DNA of 64,000 nucleotides from Bacillota bacterium (GCA_021771915.1 JAETNY010000003.1:62001-126000); one strand, 5' to 3'. Positions 1 to 10,886 are shown, counted from the first letter of the stretch. Made by a program: numbers and translations. The notes: generated by a model from the sequence alone, not told the origin.

Positions 1-177
1 GCAATATATAACCAGCATGCCGAACATAGCCAGCGGCAGAACCTGCCCCAGATACTGTATGTATTTTGGCGTTGGTCTGCCAACAGGAAAGAATAAAAAC
101 GGCAAAAAACGCGTCAGCATTGTACCCAAAATCACCATACCCACCATAATAAACTGCTCGGTCAGGCTCATAGTCAT
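1..177 (-). CDS. azlD: AzlD-type branched-chain amino acid transport protein (partial, truncated by window start)
   Basis: Minus-strand translation [60 protein letters not shown] resembles AzlD; ATGA overlap with the AzlC stop. Confidence 0.8.
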   Translation of the reverse strand, partial: MTMSLTEQFIMVGMVILGTMLTRFLPFLFFPVGRPTPKYIQYLGQVLPLAMFGMLVIYC

Positions 178-890
178 AGCGCCGACCCCCTTTTCCGTGG
201 CTTATAAAACAATGTCAGCGCAATCAAAATAAGCAGCATCGTCGGGATAATGAACTTGTCCGCGCCAAAAATCAGCAGACACAGCACTGCCGCGCCCAAA
301 CCAATCAGCGCGCTGCGGTGTTGGCGGCTTTGCAGCCATTGCTCCAGAAAAATCACCACAAACATCGCCGTCATCACAAAATCCAGCCCCGTAGTGTCAA
401 ATTGAAGCAGCGCGCCAAAAAGACCGCCCAGCGTGGCGCCGGAAAACCAATAAAGATGATTAAGCAGCGTAACAAAAAACATGAACCAGCCCCTGTCCAC
501 TCCCGGCGGAACCTGTGCAGTATAATTGATAGAAAAACTTTCATCACACATACCAAAAATCAGGTATAAATCTTTCCAGCCGTTGCCGCGATACTTGTCC
601 AGCATGGAAATGCCATAAAACAAATGGCGTGCGTTAATCATCAGTGTCATAGCCAGCGCCTGTAAAGGATTAAATGCTCCCAACAGCATCTGCGCCGCCA
701 CAAACTCCGCCGAGCCGGCAAAAATCAGCAGGCTCATCAGCATGGGATACCAAAAGCTGAAACCGCATACATGCATAAAAATGCCATAGGTCAGGCCCAG
801 GAACCAGAAGCTGGCAAAAATCGGTATAGTGTAAGGAAACGCCGCCTGAAGCGCCTTTTGCAATTGCCGGCTTTTTATCACAGCTTCCAA
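174..890 (-). CDS. azlC: AzlC family branched-chain amino acid exporter permease
   Basis: 238 aa, AzlC signature ([41 protein letters not shown]); followed by AzlD. Confidence 0.9.
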   Translation of the reverse strand: MEAVIKSRQLQKALQAAFPYTIPIFASFWFLGLTYGIFMHVCGFSFWYPMLMSLLIFAGSAEFVAAQMLLGAFNPLQALAMTLMINARHLFYGISMLDKYRGNGWKDLYLIFGMCDESFSINYTAQVPPGVDRGWFMFFVTLLNHLYWFSGATLGGLFGALLQFDTTGLDFVMTAMFVVIFLEQWLQSRQHRSALIGLGAAVLCLLIFGADKFIIPTMLLILIALTLFYKPRKRGSAL

Positions 891-916
891 TTATACATCA
901 TCTCCCAGAAAAAAAA

Positions 917-2314
917 CTACATGGAAATCCAACCCAAAACGCTGGCCATCGAACTTAACAGAATAATAATGATAAAGATTGGCGCCAGATATTTTATCAT
1001 AAAAGCATAAATCTGTTTTTGCTTAAACCGGGAAGATAGTTCAACCTCCTCGGTGATTTTTTTCAAACCTACCACCCTGGTCACCAACAGACATGTTGAA
1101 AGCGCGGCCACCGGCATCATCAACGAGTTAGTCAGAAAATCGAAGAAGTCCAGAAGGGACATACCCAGCGGCGCCACAAAATCCAGTACGCCAAAGCCCA
1201 GAGCCGAGGCAGAACCCAAAATTATGATAATCGCACCCATCAGCAGCGTACAGGCCTTACGGCTCCAACCCAACTGGTCCTCAAAGGTGGAAACGCCGCT
1301 TTCCGCCAGAGATATAGCGCTGGTCAGCGCAGCCATAAACACCAGCAAAAAGAACATCAGACCAGCGCCTGTACCAAAGCCCATGCTAGCAAAAACCTTG
1401 GGAATGGTAATAAACATCAAGGACGGACCGGCTTTCAGCGCGTCCGGGTCGCCACCGGAAAAAGCAAAAACCGCCGGGATAACCATTAAACCGGCCAGCA
1501 TGGCAATACCAGTATCAAAAGCCTCCACCTGAAAGGTAGATTTTTCAATATCAACGTCTTTTTTCATATAAGAACCATAGGTGTATAAAATACCCATAGC
1601 GATTGAAAGCGAAAAGAACATTTGTCCCATGGCCGCCACAACTGTCATCCAGGAGAAATTGGCAAAATTGGGAATTAAGAAATATTTCACTCCCTCCAAA
1701 GCGCCCGGCCGTGTCATGGCATAACCGGCCACAAAAATAGCCAAAATTACCAGCAGCGGCATCATCACCTTGGACACACGCTCCACGCCATGCTTAACGC
1801 CAGCCAGCAATACCAAAACCACAGCCACGCTAAAGAGCAGGAACCAGAACTCTGCGCCGAAGCTTTCCGCAATAAAGCCGTGAAAATAATTGTCGTCCGC
1901 CAGCATTATTGTACTGCCGCGCAGATACTCAAATAAATATTTTGTCACCCAGCCGCCAATTACACAATAATAAGGCACAATCAACATTGGAATTATCGCG
2001 TTAACCCAGCCGCCCAGACGAAAATGCCAGCTTTTGCCAAAGGCCTGAAAAGCCCCCACCGGACTGCGTCTGGTCATACGCCCCAACGCCGTTTCCGACA
2101 TAATCAGGGCATAACCAAAGGTCAGCATCAAAATCAAATAAACCAACAAAAAAATGCCGCCGCCATATTTTGCCGCCAGATAGGGAAAACGCCAAATATT
2201 ACCCAACCCCACAGCGGAACCTGCCACCGCCAGAACATAACCCAGCCGGCTGGAAAAACTGCTGCGCGTTTCATTGCCGGCGGTAGAATTTCTGGCTTGT
2301 CCACCTGCTTTCAT
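917..2314 (-). CDS. Sodium-dependent neurotransmitter:sodium symporter (NSS/SNF) family transporter
   Basis: SRLGYVLAVAGSAVGLGNIWRFPYLAAKYGGG motif typical of bacterial NSS transporters. Confidence 0.93.
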   Translation of the reverse strand: MKAGGQARNSTAGNETRSSFSSRLGYVLAVAGSAVGLGNIWRFPYLAAKYGGGIFLLVYLILMLTFGYALIMSETALGRMTRRSPVGAFQAFGKSWHFRLGGWVNAIIPMLIVPYYCVIGGWVTKYLFEYLRGSTIMLADDNYFHGFIAESFGAEFWFLLFSVAVVLVLLAGVKHGVERVSKVMMPLLVILAIFVAGYAMTRPGALEGVKYFLIPNFANFSWMTVVAAMGQMFFSLSIAMGILYTYGSYMKKDVDIEKSTFQVEAFDTGIAMLAGLMVIPAVFAFSGGDPDALKAGPSLMFITIPKVFASMGFGTGAGLMFFLLVFMAALTSAISLAESGVSTFEDQLGWSRKACTLLMGAIIIILGSASALGFGVLDFVAPLGMSLLDFFDFLTNSLMMPVAALSTCLLVTRVVGLKKITEEVELSSRFKQKQIYAFMIKYLAPIFIIIILLSSMASVLGWISM

Positions 2315-2536
2315 CTTAATAAGAACCTCCTAAAAAACTTTTCCTGTTTTATAAACATATTATTTCTATATTAGCATAAAAAAAACAAAAGTGCAATTTT
2401 ATTTCAAAAATTATTCCTGCAAATACAAAATATCTCACAAAAAGACTTGTAACCGGAACAGAAAATAGCTATAATTTATAGAAATATATATTTATATTAT
2501 ATATAGAAGAAATTTTTTTATAAGAGGTACTAAATA

Positions 2537-3067
2537 ATGATTAGAAAAGCAACTTTGGCCGATGTTGCGGCCATTGTCCAAACCTATACCCAGCTGCTTG
2601 AGCATGAGCAGGCAAACGGTAGCACTTCCAACTGGCAGCAGGATATTTATCCCACCGCCCAATCCGCGGAACAGGCCATAAACGATGGCGAGATGTACGT
2701 TCTGGAACAGAACGGCCAAATTGTCGCCAGCGTGGTACTGAACAACCGGCAGGCGCCGGAATATCAGCAAATGCCCTGGCTGTATGCCGCCGAGGACAAT
2801 CAGGTGCTGGTTATTCACACCCTTTGCATACCGCCGGCCCAATCTGGACAAGGCCTGGCCACACAAATGTTGGAGTTTGCCAAAAATCTAGCTCAAAACA
2901 CCAACTGTCAGGTTATCAGGCTGGATACTTATGCGCATAATGAACCGGCCAAAAGCCTTTATCAAAAGCATGGCTTTCATATTGTGGGCTATGCCGACGC
3001 CATGCTGCAAGGTCTAATTCCGGAAGAACTGGTCTTTATGGAATTTGAACTGCCTGCCCGGGCTTAA
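2537..3067 (+). CDS. GNAT family N-acetyltransferase
   Basis: MIRKATLADVAAIVQTY... and acetyl-CoA loop PAQSGQGLATQMLEFA. Confidence 0.88.
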   Translation: MIRKATLADVAAIVQTYTQLLEHEQANGSTSNWQQDIYPTAQSAEQAINDGEMYVLEQNGQIVASVVLNNRQAPEYQQMPWLYAAEDNQVLVIHTLCIPPAQSGQGLATQMLEFAKNLAQNTNCQVIRLDTYAHNEPAKSLYQKHGFHIVGYADAMLQGLIPEELVFMEFELPARA

Positions 3068-3173
3068 ATATACCGACTTGAATTTGACACATTTAACAGT
3101 ATGGAATCGCTGCACGAACCAATATATAAGGCGGCAAGCCAACTTTTCCTTAAAAAAATCAAAATAATTAATA

Positions 3174-3202
3174 TTGACATATTAAAATATAATTGTTAAA
3201 AT
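3174..3202 (+). promoter_or_regulatory. Sigma70-type promoter for hybrid kinase gene
   Basis: TTGACA-N17-TAAAAT upstream of the 3267 ORF. Confidence 0.65.
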
Positions 3203-3266
3203 ATAGGTATATAATTTGGGAGAAAGGGCTGTTAAGCCCTAATTTTGCGTAGGGAGGTTATATTCA

Positions 3267-6200
3267 ATGTATCACTGCCAAACCAAAATTTACCTAATCG
3301 GCCAGCAAGGCCAGATTTTTATGCCCTTGCTGAAGGCTATACCGCCACTGACCGGTTTCAGCCATGATTTTTGGCAAACCGACCTCCCGGACAATAGTCT
3401 TATTAGCCAAGCCAATTTGATTTTGGCCGATTGGCAGAGTCTGCCTGATGGTTTTTCCCCAAAAAATCAGACGCAACAGCAGACTATTTTGTTAACCACC
3501 AAAGAGGAACTGGCTGGACTGAACAGCCAGACTGACCTAAGCCAATTTGCAGATATCTGGTTTTTACCTTTAGAAGAAACAGAACTGCGCCTGCGTTTTG
3601 CCGCCTGGCAGCGCAACTGGAAACAGGCGATGGATTTGCAGGAAACCAAACATTTTTTTGACGCGGCGATTAACGGTTCTCCTAACCTGATTTGGTTTAA
3701 AACCAAAGATGGTATTCATGAAATTGTTAATGACAGCTTCTGCCATACCGTCAATAAAACCAAAGACGATGTGCAGGGGCGCAGTCACGCCTATATCTGG
3801 GACGTGGAAGAAGACGACCCCGCCTGTATTGAGTCTGAGAACGTCGTCATGACCACCAAAGAAACCCATATCTCTGAAGAAACTGTTCAAACAGGCGCCG
3901 GCCAGCGCCTGCTCACCACCTATAAGTCACCGCTTTATAATATTGACGGCAGCGTTATGGGCACTGTTGGCGTGGCTATTGACATCACACAGGAGCAGGC
4001 CTATAAACAGGCGCTGCTGCAAAAAACCCAGGAGTTGGAACACCTGTTTACCACCATGGACTGCGGCGTAATATGTCATAGCTTGGACGGCAACCAGATT
4101 ATCAGCATAAACCAGGCTGCGCTGAAAATTCTGGGCTATAAATCCCTGGAACAAATTCAATCCGAAGGTTTTAAAATGGTAGCAAATACCGTACCGGAAG
4201 ATGACCGCGAGTATCTTAATCAGCAAATTACCACCTTAAAGGAGGTTGGCGATAGCGTTAATGTTGAATACCGCGTGCAGCATGAGAACGGCGATATGCT
4301 GCATATTGTCGGCAATATTAAACTGCTGGAAAAAGACGGCAGACGCTTTTATCAACGCTTTTTATTGGATATCACCGCCCAGAAATTACAGGAATTACAG
4401 CGCTGGCAGGAAACAGAACAGTATCATGCCGAGCTGCTGCAAGCCCTGGCTATTGATTATAACCTGGTTTGTTTCTTTGATTTGGCAAATGGCAAGGGGC
4501 TTTCTTTGCGTGTCAATAATTGTCAATATGATATTTTAAATGAAATATTCGGTCATGAGTTACATTTAACCGAATGTATGGACGCTTACATAAACAGCTG
4601 TGTATATAATGAAGATAAGGAACTGATACGCAAGGCGGTTCAGCCAGATAATTTACGCCGGGAACTGGCTGAAAAAAATACTTTCTCACTGACTTATCGT
4701 ACCAACTGTCAGGACGAAATGCACTTTTTCCAGCTTAAAATCGTACGTACCGGAACCTGGAAAAAGAACCAGGGTATTGTGTTGGGCATTTGCAGCGTAG
4801 ATTCAGAAATACGCAATGAGATGAAGAAAAAATCACTGCTGGAAGACGCCCTTTTGCAGGCTAACCGCGCCAATAAAGCCAAGAGTGAGTTCCTTTCCAA
4901 CATGAGCCACGATATCCGCACGCCAATGAACGCTATTGTGGGCTTTACAACGCTGGCGATTACCCATGTTGATAATCGGGAACAGGTGGAGGAATATCTG
5001 AAAAAGATTATGACCTCCGGCAACCACCTGCTCAGTTTGATTAATGATATTCTGGATATGAGCCGTATTGAGAGCGGTAAAATGAATTTGGACGAGAAGC
5101 CCTGCACTCTACCAGATATTCTGCATGCTATACGCAATATCGTGCAGGCGGATATTCACGCCAAACAACTGGAATTTTATATTGACGCAGTGGACGTGTT
5201 TAATGAGAATATTTTCTGCGACCGTCTGCGCCTCAATCAGGTTTTGCTGAATTTGCTTTCCAATTCTATCAAATACACAGGCAGCGGCGGCATTGTCAGT
5301 CTGCGTATTGCTGAAAAGCCCGGCGCCGCCCCCGGCTATGCCAATTATGAATTTCACATCAAGGATACCGGCATCGGCATGAGCCAGGAATTTGTGGAAC
5401 ATATTTTTGAGCCCTTTGAGCGTGAGCGCAACTCCACTATCAGCGGTATTCAGGGTACCGGCCTTGGTATGGCTATTACCAAAAATATTCTTAATATGAT
5501 GAACGGTTCAATCAGCGTACAAAGCAAGCAGGGCGTGGGAACGGAATTTATTGTATCACTCACCTTCCGCCTGAATACAGAAAATCATGAACCGCCCAAT
5601 ATTCCAGAGCTGAAGAACTGCCGCGCGCTGGTGGTTGACGATGATTTTAACACCTGTGACAGCGTTTCTTATATGCTGCAACAAATCGGCATGCGCGCAG
5701 AATGGACGCTCTCCGGCAAGGAAGCGGTTCTACGCACACGCCAGGCCATATCGCGCAAAGATAACTATTGTGTTTACATTATTGACTGGCTGCTGCCAGA
5801 CATGAATGGTATTGAAGTCTGCCGGCGTATTCGCAAGGAAATTGGCGATGACGTGCCGATTATCGTCTTAACGGCCTATGACTGGTCAGATATCGAGGAC
5901 GAAGCTTTGGAGGCCGGCGTTACGGCATTTTGCAGCAAACCCCTGTTCTTTTCTGAATTACGCCGTTGTCTGCGCAATGTTATTGATGCAGAAAATACGC
6001 CGCACCAGACTGAAACGGAATTGAAAGAGGTTAAGCAAACCGCAGACCTGCACACCGGGCGTATTCTGCTGGCGGAAGACAATGAACTCAATCAGGAAAT
6101 TGCCGTTGCCATTTTGGAAGAAGCCGGCTTCACCATTGAGGTTGCCAACAACGGTCAAATTGCCGTGGATATGGTCAAAAAATCTGAACCAGGCTATTAC

Positions 6201-6431
6201 CGATTAATTTTAATGGATATTCGCATGCCCGTTATGGACGGTTTTGAAGCCGCACGTGCTATCCGCAAGTTAGAAAACAGGCGGCTGGCCAGAATACCTA
6301 TTTTAGCCATGACCGCAAACGCCTTTGAAGAAGATAAGCAGGAAGCGTTGCGTAGCGGTATGAATGCACATATAGCCAAGCCAATCGACATCAAAAAACT
6401 GTTTGATGCACTGGACAGCGTTCTGGTTTGA
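3267..6431 (+). CDS. PAS-domain hybrid sensor histidine kinase with two C-terminal receiver domains
   Basis: PAS-like segments; HisKA (FLSNMSHDIRTPMNAIVG), HATPase (NQVLLNLLSNSIKYT, GTGLGMAITK), two REC domains (ALVVDDDFNT, ILLAEDNELNQEI...MDIRMPVMDG). Confidence 0.93.
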   Translation: MYHCQTKIYLIGQQGQIFMPLLKAIPPLTGFSHDFWQTDLPDNSLISQANLILADWQSLPDGFSPKNQTQQQTILLTTKEELAGLNSQTDLSQFADIWFLPLEETELRLRFAAWQRNWKQAMDLQETKHFFDAAINGSPNLIWFKTKDGIHEIVNDSFCHTVNKTKDDVQGRSHAYIWDVEEDDPACIESENVVMTTKETHISEETVQTGAGQRLLTTYKSPLYNIDGSVMGTVGVAIDITQEQAYKQALLQKTQELEHLFTTMDCGVICHSLDGNQIISINQAALKILGYKSLEQIQSEGFKMVANTVPEDDREYLNQQITTLKEVGDSVNVEYRVQHENGDMLHIVGNIKLLEKDGRRFYQRFLLDITAQKLQELQRWQETEQYHAELLQALAIDYNLVCFFDLANGKGLSLRVNNCQYDILNEIFGHELHLTECMDAYINSCVYNEDKELIRKAVQPDNLRRELAEKNTFSLTYRTNCQDEMHFFQLKIVRTGTWKKNQGIVLGICSVDSEIRNEMKKKSLLEDALLQANRANKAKSEFLSNMSHDIRTPMNAIVGFTTLAITHVDNREQVEEYLKKIMTSGNHLLSLINDILDMSRIESGKMNLDEKPCTLPDILHAIRNIVQADIHAKQLEFYIDAVDVFNENIFCDRLRLNQVLLNLLSNSIKYTGSGGIVSLRIAEKPGAAPGYANYEFHIKDTGIGMSQEFVEHIFEPFERERNSTISGIQGTGLGMAITKNILNMMNGSISVQSKQGVGTEFIVSLTFRLNTENHEPPNIPELKNCRALVVDDDFNTCDSVSYMLQQIGMRAEWTLSGKEAVLRTRQAISRKDNYCVYIIDWLLPDMNGIEVCRRIRKEIGDDVPIIVLTAYDWSDIEDEALEAGVTAFCSKPLFFSELRRCLRNVIDAENTPHQTETELKEVKQTADLHTGRILLAEDNELNQEIAVAILEEAGFTIEVANNGQIAVDMVKKSEPGYYRLILMDIRMPVMDGFEAARAIRKLENRRLARIPILAMTANAFEEDKQEALRSGMNAHIAKPIDIKKLFDALDSVLV

Positions 6432-6433
6432 TA

Positions 6434-7519
6434 TTACATTTTTCCCTGTTGCCTTAATCCGGCAAAATAGGCTTCATTATAAGCCACGGCCGCCGCGCCA
6501 GGCTTAAAACGCGCCGCCAGACGATTAAAACATTCTGCGCGGTGCGTCTGCCCAAGCCGGTCATAACAAACACAAAGCTGCAAGCTGGGAATAAAACCAT
6601 AAGCGTCGGGCAACACAAAACCGCCGCGTTTATCATCACGCTGGCAGGTTAAGGCGCGTATATACCAGTAAGCCGCCTGCTCCCATAACTGCCGTTCAAA
6701 AAAATGACGGCCAATATCACAACATATTTCCGCGCGAGGCAGGTCATAAATAAAACTGGCCAAAAGCGCTGCCAACGCCTGTTCTGGCTGCTCCAGTGCA
6801 TAAAGACACAATGCACAATGCCGGCAGGCGTCAATTTTATTCTCTCGCCAGCCCTGGTCTTCTTTCAAAAACTGCTGCAAAACGGCTAGGGCCTCCGCAA
6901 AGCGACCATGAAAATAAAGTTCCCGGCCATAATAGAACTGCTGGCGTGGCTCCAACCACCCTCCTCTCTGCCGCAGCTCCTCAAAAATCCGCAAATTACG
7001 TTCCGCATCGCCGGGCTTAAGTTTGTGGTGCGTTACCGCGCAATCACCATAAATTATATTGCCATGCGTTATAATCACCTCATGAACAGCCCCCTGCCAG
7101 ACCATACCAACGCGGTTTTTAACAATTCTTTCCCGATAATAAGAAAATGTGACATTGCCCTGCTCATCAAAGCCAGTGTTATAAGGCAGCATCACTACGT
7201 CCACCTGCGGCTGTAAATCAGCTTTAAGCTGGGCGAATTTTTTTCTGTCCGCCTCCAGCAGCACATCATCAGCATCAAGCCATAAACAATAATCACAGCT
7301 GGCCTGCGCAAAGGCCGCATTTCTGGCAGCAGCAAAATCATCAACCCAGACGAAATCAAAAAGCCTGGCCTCAAACTGTGCCGCAATCTCCTTAGTCCTG
7401 TCCGTTGAGCCAGTATCAACAATGATAATTTCATCAACCAAATCCCGCACAGATTCCAGACAACGCCCCAACACATCTTCTTCATCACGCACAATCATAC
7501 ACAAGCTAATTGTTACCAT
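6434..7519 (-). CDS. Family 2 glycosyltransferase with C-terminal TPR-like region
   Basis: MVTISLCMIVRDEEDVLGRCLESVRDLVDEIIIVDTGSTDRTKEIA; start moved to the internal ATG at 7519, which has RBS GGAGGG. Confidence 0.88.
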   Translation of the reverse strand: MVTISLCMIVRDEEDVLGRCLESVRDLVDEIIIVDTGSTDRTKEIAAQFEARLFDFVWVDDFAAARNAAFAQASCDYCLWLDADDVLLEADRKKFAQLKADLQPQVDVVMLPYNTGFDEQGNVTFSYYRERIVKNRVGMVWQGAVHEVIITHGNIIYGDCAVTHHKLKPGDAERNLRIFEELRQRGGWLEPRQQFYYGRELYFHGRFAEALAVLQQFLKEDQGWRENKIDACRHCALCLYALEQPEQALAALLASFIYDLPRAEICCDIGRHFFERQLWEQAAYWYIRALTCQRDDKRGGFVLPDAYGFIPSLQLCVCYDRLGQTHRAECFNRLAARFKPGAAAVAYNEAYFAGLRQQGKM

Positions 7520-7556
7520 TATATTCCCTCCTAACCCCCGGCGAAATTTATAGGCC

Positions 7557-7588
7557 GAAGCCCTCACACCCAAAGGTATGAGGGCTTC
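7557..7588. other. Intergenic hairpin between collagen-like gene and glycosyltransferase
   Basis: GAAGCCCTCA-N12-TGAGGGCTTC perfect 10-bp stem, no clear U-tract. Confidence 0.6.
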
Positions 7589-7638
7589 TCTGGCATGCAG
7601 CCGCTTTTTCACCGGCCTGTATATGCTGCAAACGCTTC

Positions 7639-9054
7639 TTAAGCAAGTCTTATGACTGTTAAATCCGCTTTGTTCAGGTTAACAGCTGCCGTTGTGCCAG
7701 CTAATTGCAGGCTGATAGTGTCATTTGCCGTCAGATTAGCAAGCAGCGTCATATCATAATTGGTGAGCGGAGCAACAGCGGCAATGGTGGAACCCTGCAA
7801 AACAGCGCCATTTTGCAGAAGCTGTGTCGTCAGCTGAGTAGCCGCATCTGCCTCCACATGATAGGTTAACAGATAGGTTCCGCTTTCCGGTACCGTAAAT
7901 TCCTCATTGGTGCCGTCAGCCGCAAAACCATTCAAACTCTGATAAGCCGTCAAAGGAACATTAGCGCCGGCAGTGGTTACGTTCACCGTAGCGCCGGTTG
8001 CACTCTGTGCATTCATAGATGTGGCAGTGGCTCCGGCTCCGGTCGGACCTGTGGGGCCAGTCGGGCCAGTCGCACCGTCGGTACCGTCTGCCCCTGTGGC
8101 CCCAGTAGCACCCGTTGCGCCTGTCGGACCAGTCGGACCAGTTGCGCCTACCGCACCATCAGCACCGGTTGCACCAGTTACACCAGCAAAACCAGTTGCA
8201 CCAGCTGGGCCTGTGGGACCTGTCGCGCCAGTAGGGCCAGTTGGACCTGTTGGACCAGTTGCACCATCAGCGCCATCTGCACCAGTTGCACCAGTCGCAC
8301 CCGTTGCGCCGTCGGCACCATCTGCACCAGTTGCACCAGTCGGACCAGTAGCGCCAGCCGCACCATCTGCACCAGTTGCACCGGTTGCACCAGTCGGGCC
8401 GGTAGCACCAGCCGCACCATCTGCACCGGTTGCGCCAGTAGCACCAGTCGCTCCCGGCAAACCATCTGCACCAGTTGCGCCCGTGGCACCAGTCGGACCT
8501 GTTGCACCAACCGCACCGTCCGAACCAGCAGCGCCAGTGGCTCCAGTCGCACCCGGCAAACCGTCTGCACCAGTTGCGCCAGTCGGGCCAGTCGGGCCTG
8601 TTATGCCGTCGGCACCGGTCGGACCAGTCACACCAGCCGCGCCAGTAGCGCCAGTCGCACCTGTGGGGCCTGTCGCGCCATTCAAACCGGTAGCGCCAGT
8701 TGCACCAGTGGCGCCGGCCGCGCCATTCGCGCCAGTAGCACCCGTCGCACCTCTGGGACCTGTCTGGCCGGGCGCGCCGTTAGCACCAGTTGCACCAACC
8801 GCGCCAGTTGCACCGGCCGGGCCATTCGCGCCTGTTGCACCTGTTGCGCCTCTGGCGCCGGTTGCTCCCGTCGCACCTGTTGCGCCCGTGGCACCAGTCG
8901 GACCGGTCGCACCAGTAGCGCCCGTCGCACCTGTGGGGCCAACGCCAGTGCAGCCAGTGCAGCCCGTACAACCTGTGCAACCCGTACAGCCAGTGCAACC
9001 GCAGTTAAAACCACAGGGATTTAAAGGGTTGAAACAGTTAAAGTATCTATTCAT
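7639..9054 (-). CDS. Collagen-like Gly-X-Thr repeat protein with BclA-like C-terminal domain
   Basis: Long G-X-Y triplet tract ([10 protein letters not shown]...), N-terminal (GCT)6 tract, C-terminal domain [36 protein letters not shown] like BclA/TNF-type C-terminal domains. Confidence 0.93.
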   Translation of the reverse strand: MNRYFNCFNPLNPCGFNCGCTGCTGCTGCTGCTGCTGVGPTGATGATGATGPTGATGATGATGATGARGATGATGANGPAGATGAVGATGANGAPGQTGPRGATGATGANGAAGATGATGATGLNGATGPTGATGATGAAGVTGPTGADGITGPTGPTGATGADGLPGATGATGAAGSDGAVGATGPTGATGATGADGLPGATGATGATGADGAAGATGPTGATGATGADGAAGATGPTGATGADGADGATGATGATGADGADGATGPTGPTGPTGATGPTGPAGATGFAGVTGATGADGAVGATGPTGPTGATGATGATGADGTDGATGPTGPTGPTGAGATATSMNAQSATGATVNVTTAGANVPLTAYQSLNGFAADGTNEEFTVPESGTYLLTYHVEADAATQLTTQLLQNGAVLQGSTIAAVAPLTNYDMTLLANLTANDTISLQLAGTTAAVNLNKADLTVIRLA

Positions 9055-9176
9055 ATTGATATTACCTCCTAATTGTAATGCCTGTGTTAATTTTTAGGCT
9101 TAATACAATATATGGAGATCAACATGTGCTTGACACTGCCTGACTGAATATTTTATTAAGAACTCAACTGGACGCT

Positions 9177-9641
9177 TTATAATTTGGCATATTCCGCATC
9201 AGACAACGGTTCGCACCACTCATTACGCGTTCTAACACCGGGAATTTCCACTGCAATATGTGAAAACCAGCTGTCCGCCTTAGCACCATGCCAGTGCTTA
9301 ACTCCGGCCGGTACATTAATCACAATACCCGGCTCCAGACTTACTGGCGGCTGACCGGCTTCCTGATACCAGCCGCTGCCAGCCGTGCAAATCAGCAGCT
9401 GACCACCACCGCTTTCCGCATGATGAATATGCCAGTTATTTCGGCAGCCAGGTTCAAAGGTTACATTAGCCAAAAACAATGGGCAATCAGCAGAGTTTGT
9501 CAGTGGATTTAAATAAGAATTACCGCTGAAATACTGAGCATAAGCGCTGTTGGGCTGCCCCTGCCCAAAAATATTCTGTTGTTCAAATTCGGTCTGGTTG
9601 TTAATTTTCATAAAAAAATCCCCCTTAAAAACTGATTTCAT
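9177..9641 (-). CDS. Cupin domain protein
   Basis: RNNWHIHHAESGGGQLLICTAGSGWYQE...VNVPAGVKHWHGA. Confidence 0.88.
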   Translation of the reverse strand: MKSVFKGDFFMKINNQTEFEQQNIFGQGQPNSAYAQYFSGNSYLNPLTNSADCPLFLANVTFEPGCRNNWHIHHAESGGGQLLICTAGSGWYQEAGQPPVSLEPGIVINVPAGVKHWHGAKADSWFSHIAVEIPGVRTRNEWCEPLSDAEYAKL

Positions 9642-9735
9642 AATACAAAAATTATAACATAAAAAAGCAACCTGGTCTAATGCTTATAATTCATGCCTTT
9701 ATATAACCAAACAGCATGGCCAATATTATAACCTA

Positions 9736-9769
9736 CAAAAATCCGAACCCAAAACAGGCTCGGATTTTA
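9736..9769 (-). terminator. Rho-independent terminator
   Basis: AAAATCCGA-CC...GG-TCGGATTTTT hairpin; T-run on minus strand. Confidence 0.6.
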
Positions 9770-9812
9770 TCAGACATTTTTATGCCCTAAAGGGCATGCC
9801 CACACAACCACA

Positions 9813-9849
9813 CTATTATATACATGTCATAAGCATAGCAAAAGGTAAC
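9813..9849 (-). promoter_or_regulatory. Putative ECF-sigma promoter (copy 1)
   Basis: Minus strand GTTACCTTTTG-N11-ACATGTATATAATAG; same spacing as copies 2 and 3. Confidence 0.6.
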
Positions 9850-9977
9850 GCCCAATTTACTTTTTTTTCAAATTTTTTTTAAATATTGACAAATTATGCC
9901 ATTAAGTCATCAAAAACAATGATATTGATTAACAATATGCCTGTTCTTAGCCTAAAATCTTAAAAAATTTTGATAAA

Positions 9978-10886
9978 CTATTCATAAATTGAATCAATAA
10001 TCTTTTTGGCTTCTTCCACTGTAAAGTTGCCACTAAAACAACATTCAGAATTACCATTTCGCCAGGCCACGGTTTCATGCCCAAGGTTAGACATAATATA
10101 ATGGTCAATATCATTCACCGTATAAACCACTATCTCTGTATCGTCCTTTTCATAATGCACAGCAATATCAACCGTCATGTACAAACAACTCACATGCATA
10201 ATTTCAGTGCCTTCTGGGGTTTCGCGTGTATAAAGCAGAGTGGTATCCAGTGTGGAATAAGTTTTATATGTTTCCATATGGTCAAAAACAAACCCTTCCG
10301 GCAACCAGCGAGGCACAAATTGGGCCATTTCCACCTTATCCGGCAAATGTTCCGATTGGCCTGTGTTTTCCATTATACACTCAAACCAGAAAACATCATC
10401 GTCCCATTTGGGCGCTGATGCAAAGGGGTTAAAGCCCAGCGCGTTGGCCGTAACCGTGCAGGCAAAAACCAACAGCACCAACACTGCCGCCAGACCAGCC
10501 AATTGGCGCCAGGGTTTGACAGCAAACAGACAAAACCTTTTAGGCGGAGCATCGGCTTCTGGCTCAACAACAACCGGAGCGCCTGCTTCGTCGTCCCAAT
10601 CCGCCGCAAAGTCATATAAAGCCTGTTCCTCCTCCAACAGCGGCAAATAAACAGCATAAAACTCAGCCCTGGCCGCTGCCAAATCACAATAAGGCAATTC
10701 AGACGCAGACTTGCTCCGTTCTGCTAAAAGCTGCGAAATATACATAATCAGTTCCATATCCGCCTGTTCGTCAGCCGGCGCTTCCAGGTCTGCCTTTAAA
10801 AAGGCCTGCAAAGCCGCTGTATCCATTTTGTCGAATTTTTTGTATCTGGCCGCTAAAATCCGGCTCTTTTTTTCGACACGCAACAT
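9978..10886 (-). CDS. Putative membrane anti-sigma factor / DUF4367-like protein
   Basis: Cytoplasmic N-terminus, one TM (QLAGLAAVLVLLVFACTVTANALG), extracytoplasmic domain; directly downstream of a sigma factor gene. Confidence 0.7.
   Translation of the reverse strand: MLRVEKKSRILAARYKKFDKMDTAALQAFLKADLEAPADEQADMELIMYISQLLAERSKSASELPYCDLAAARAEFYAVYLPLLEEEQALYDFAADWDDEAGAPVVVEPEADAPPKRFCLFAVKPWRQLAGLAAVLVLLVFACTVTANALGFNPFASAPKWDDDVFWFECIMENTGQSEHLPDKVEMAQFVPRWLPEGFVFDHMETYKTYSTLDTTLLYTRETPEGTEIMHVSCLYMTVDIAVHYEKDDTEIVVYTVNDIDHYIMSNLGHETVAWRNGNSECCFSGNFTVEEAKKIIDSIYE

Noticed and set aside
7973-9000. CRISPR-like regular repeats
   Set aside because: Nine-nucleotide periodicity explained by Gly-X-Y codons, with no repeat-spacer structure; no cas genes in the window.
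7973-9097. 374-aa plus-strand ORF rich in PVAPVGPV
   Set aside because: Antisense of the collagen triplet repeats, where the periodic codons exclude stops in that frame; no RBS. The minus-strand collagen protein has a signature C-terminal domain.
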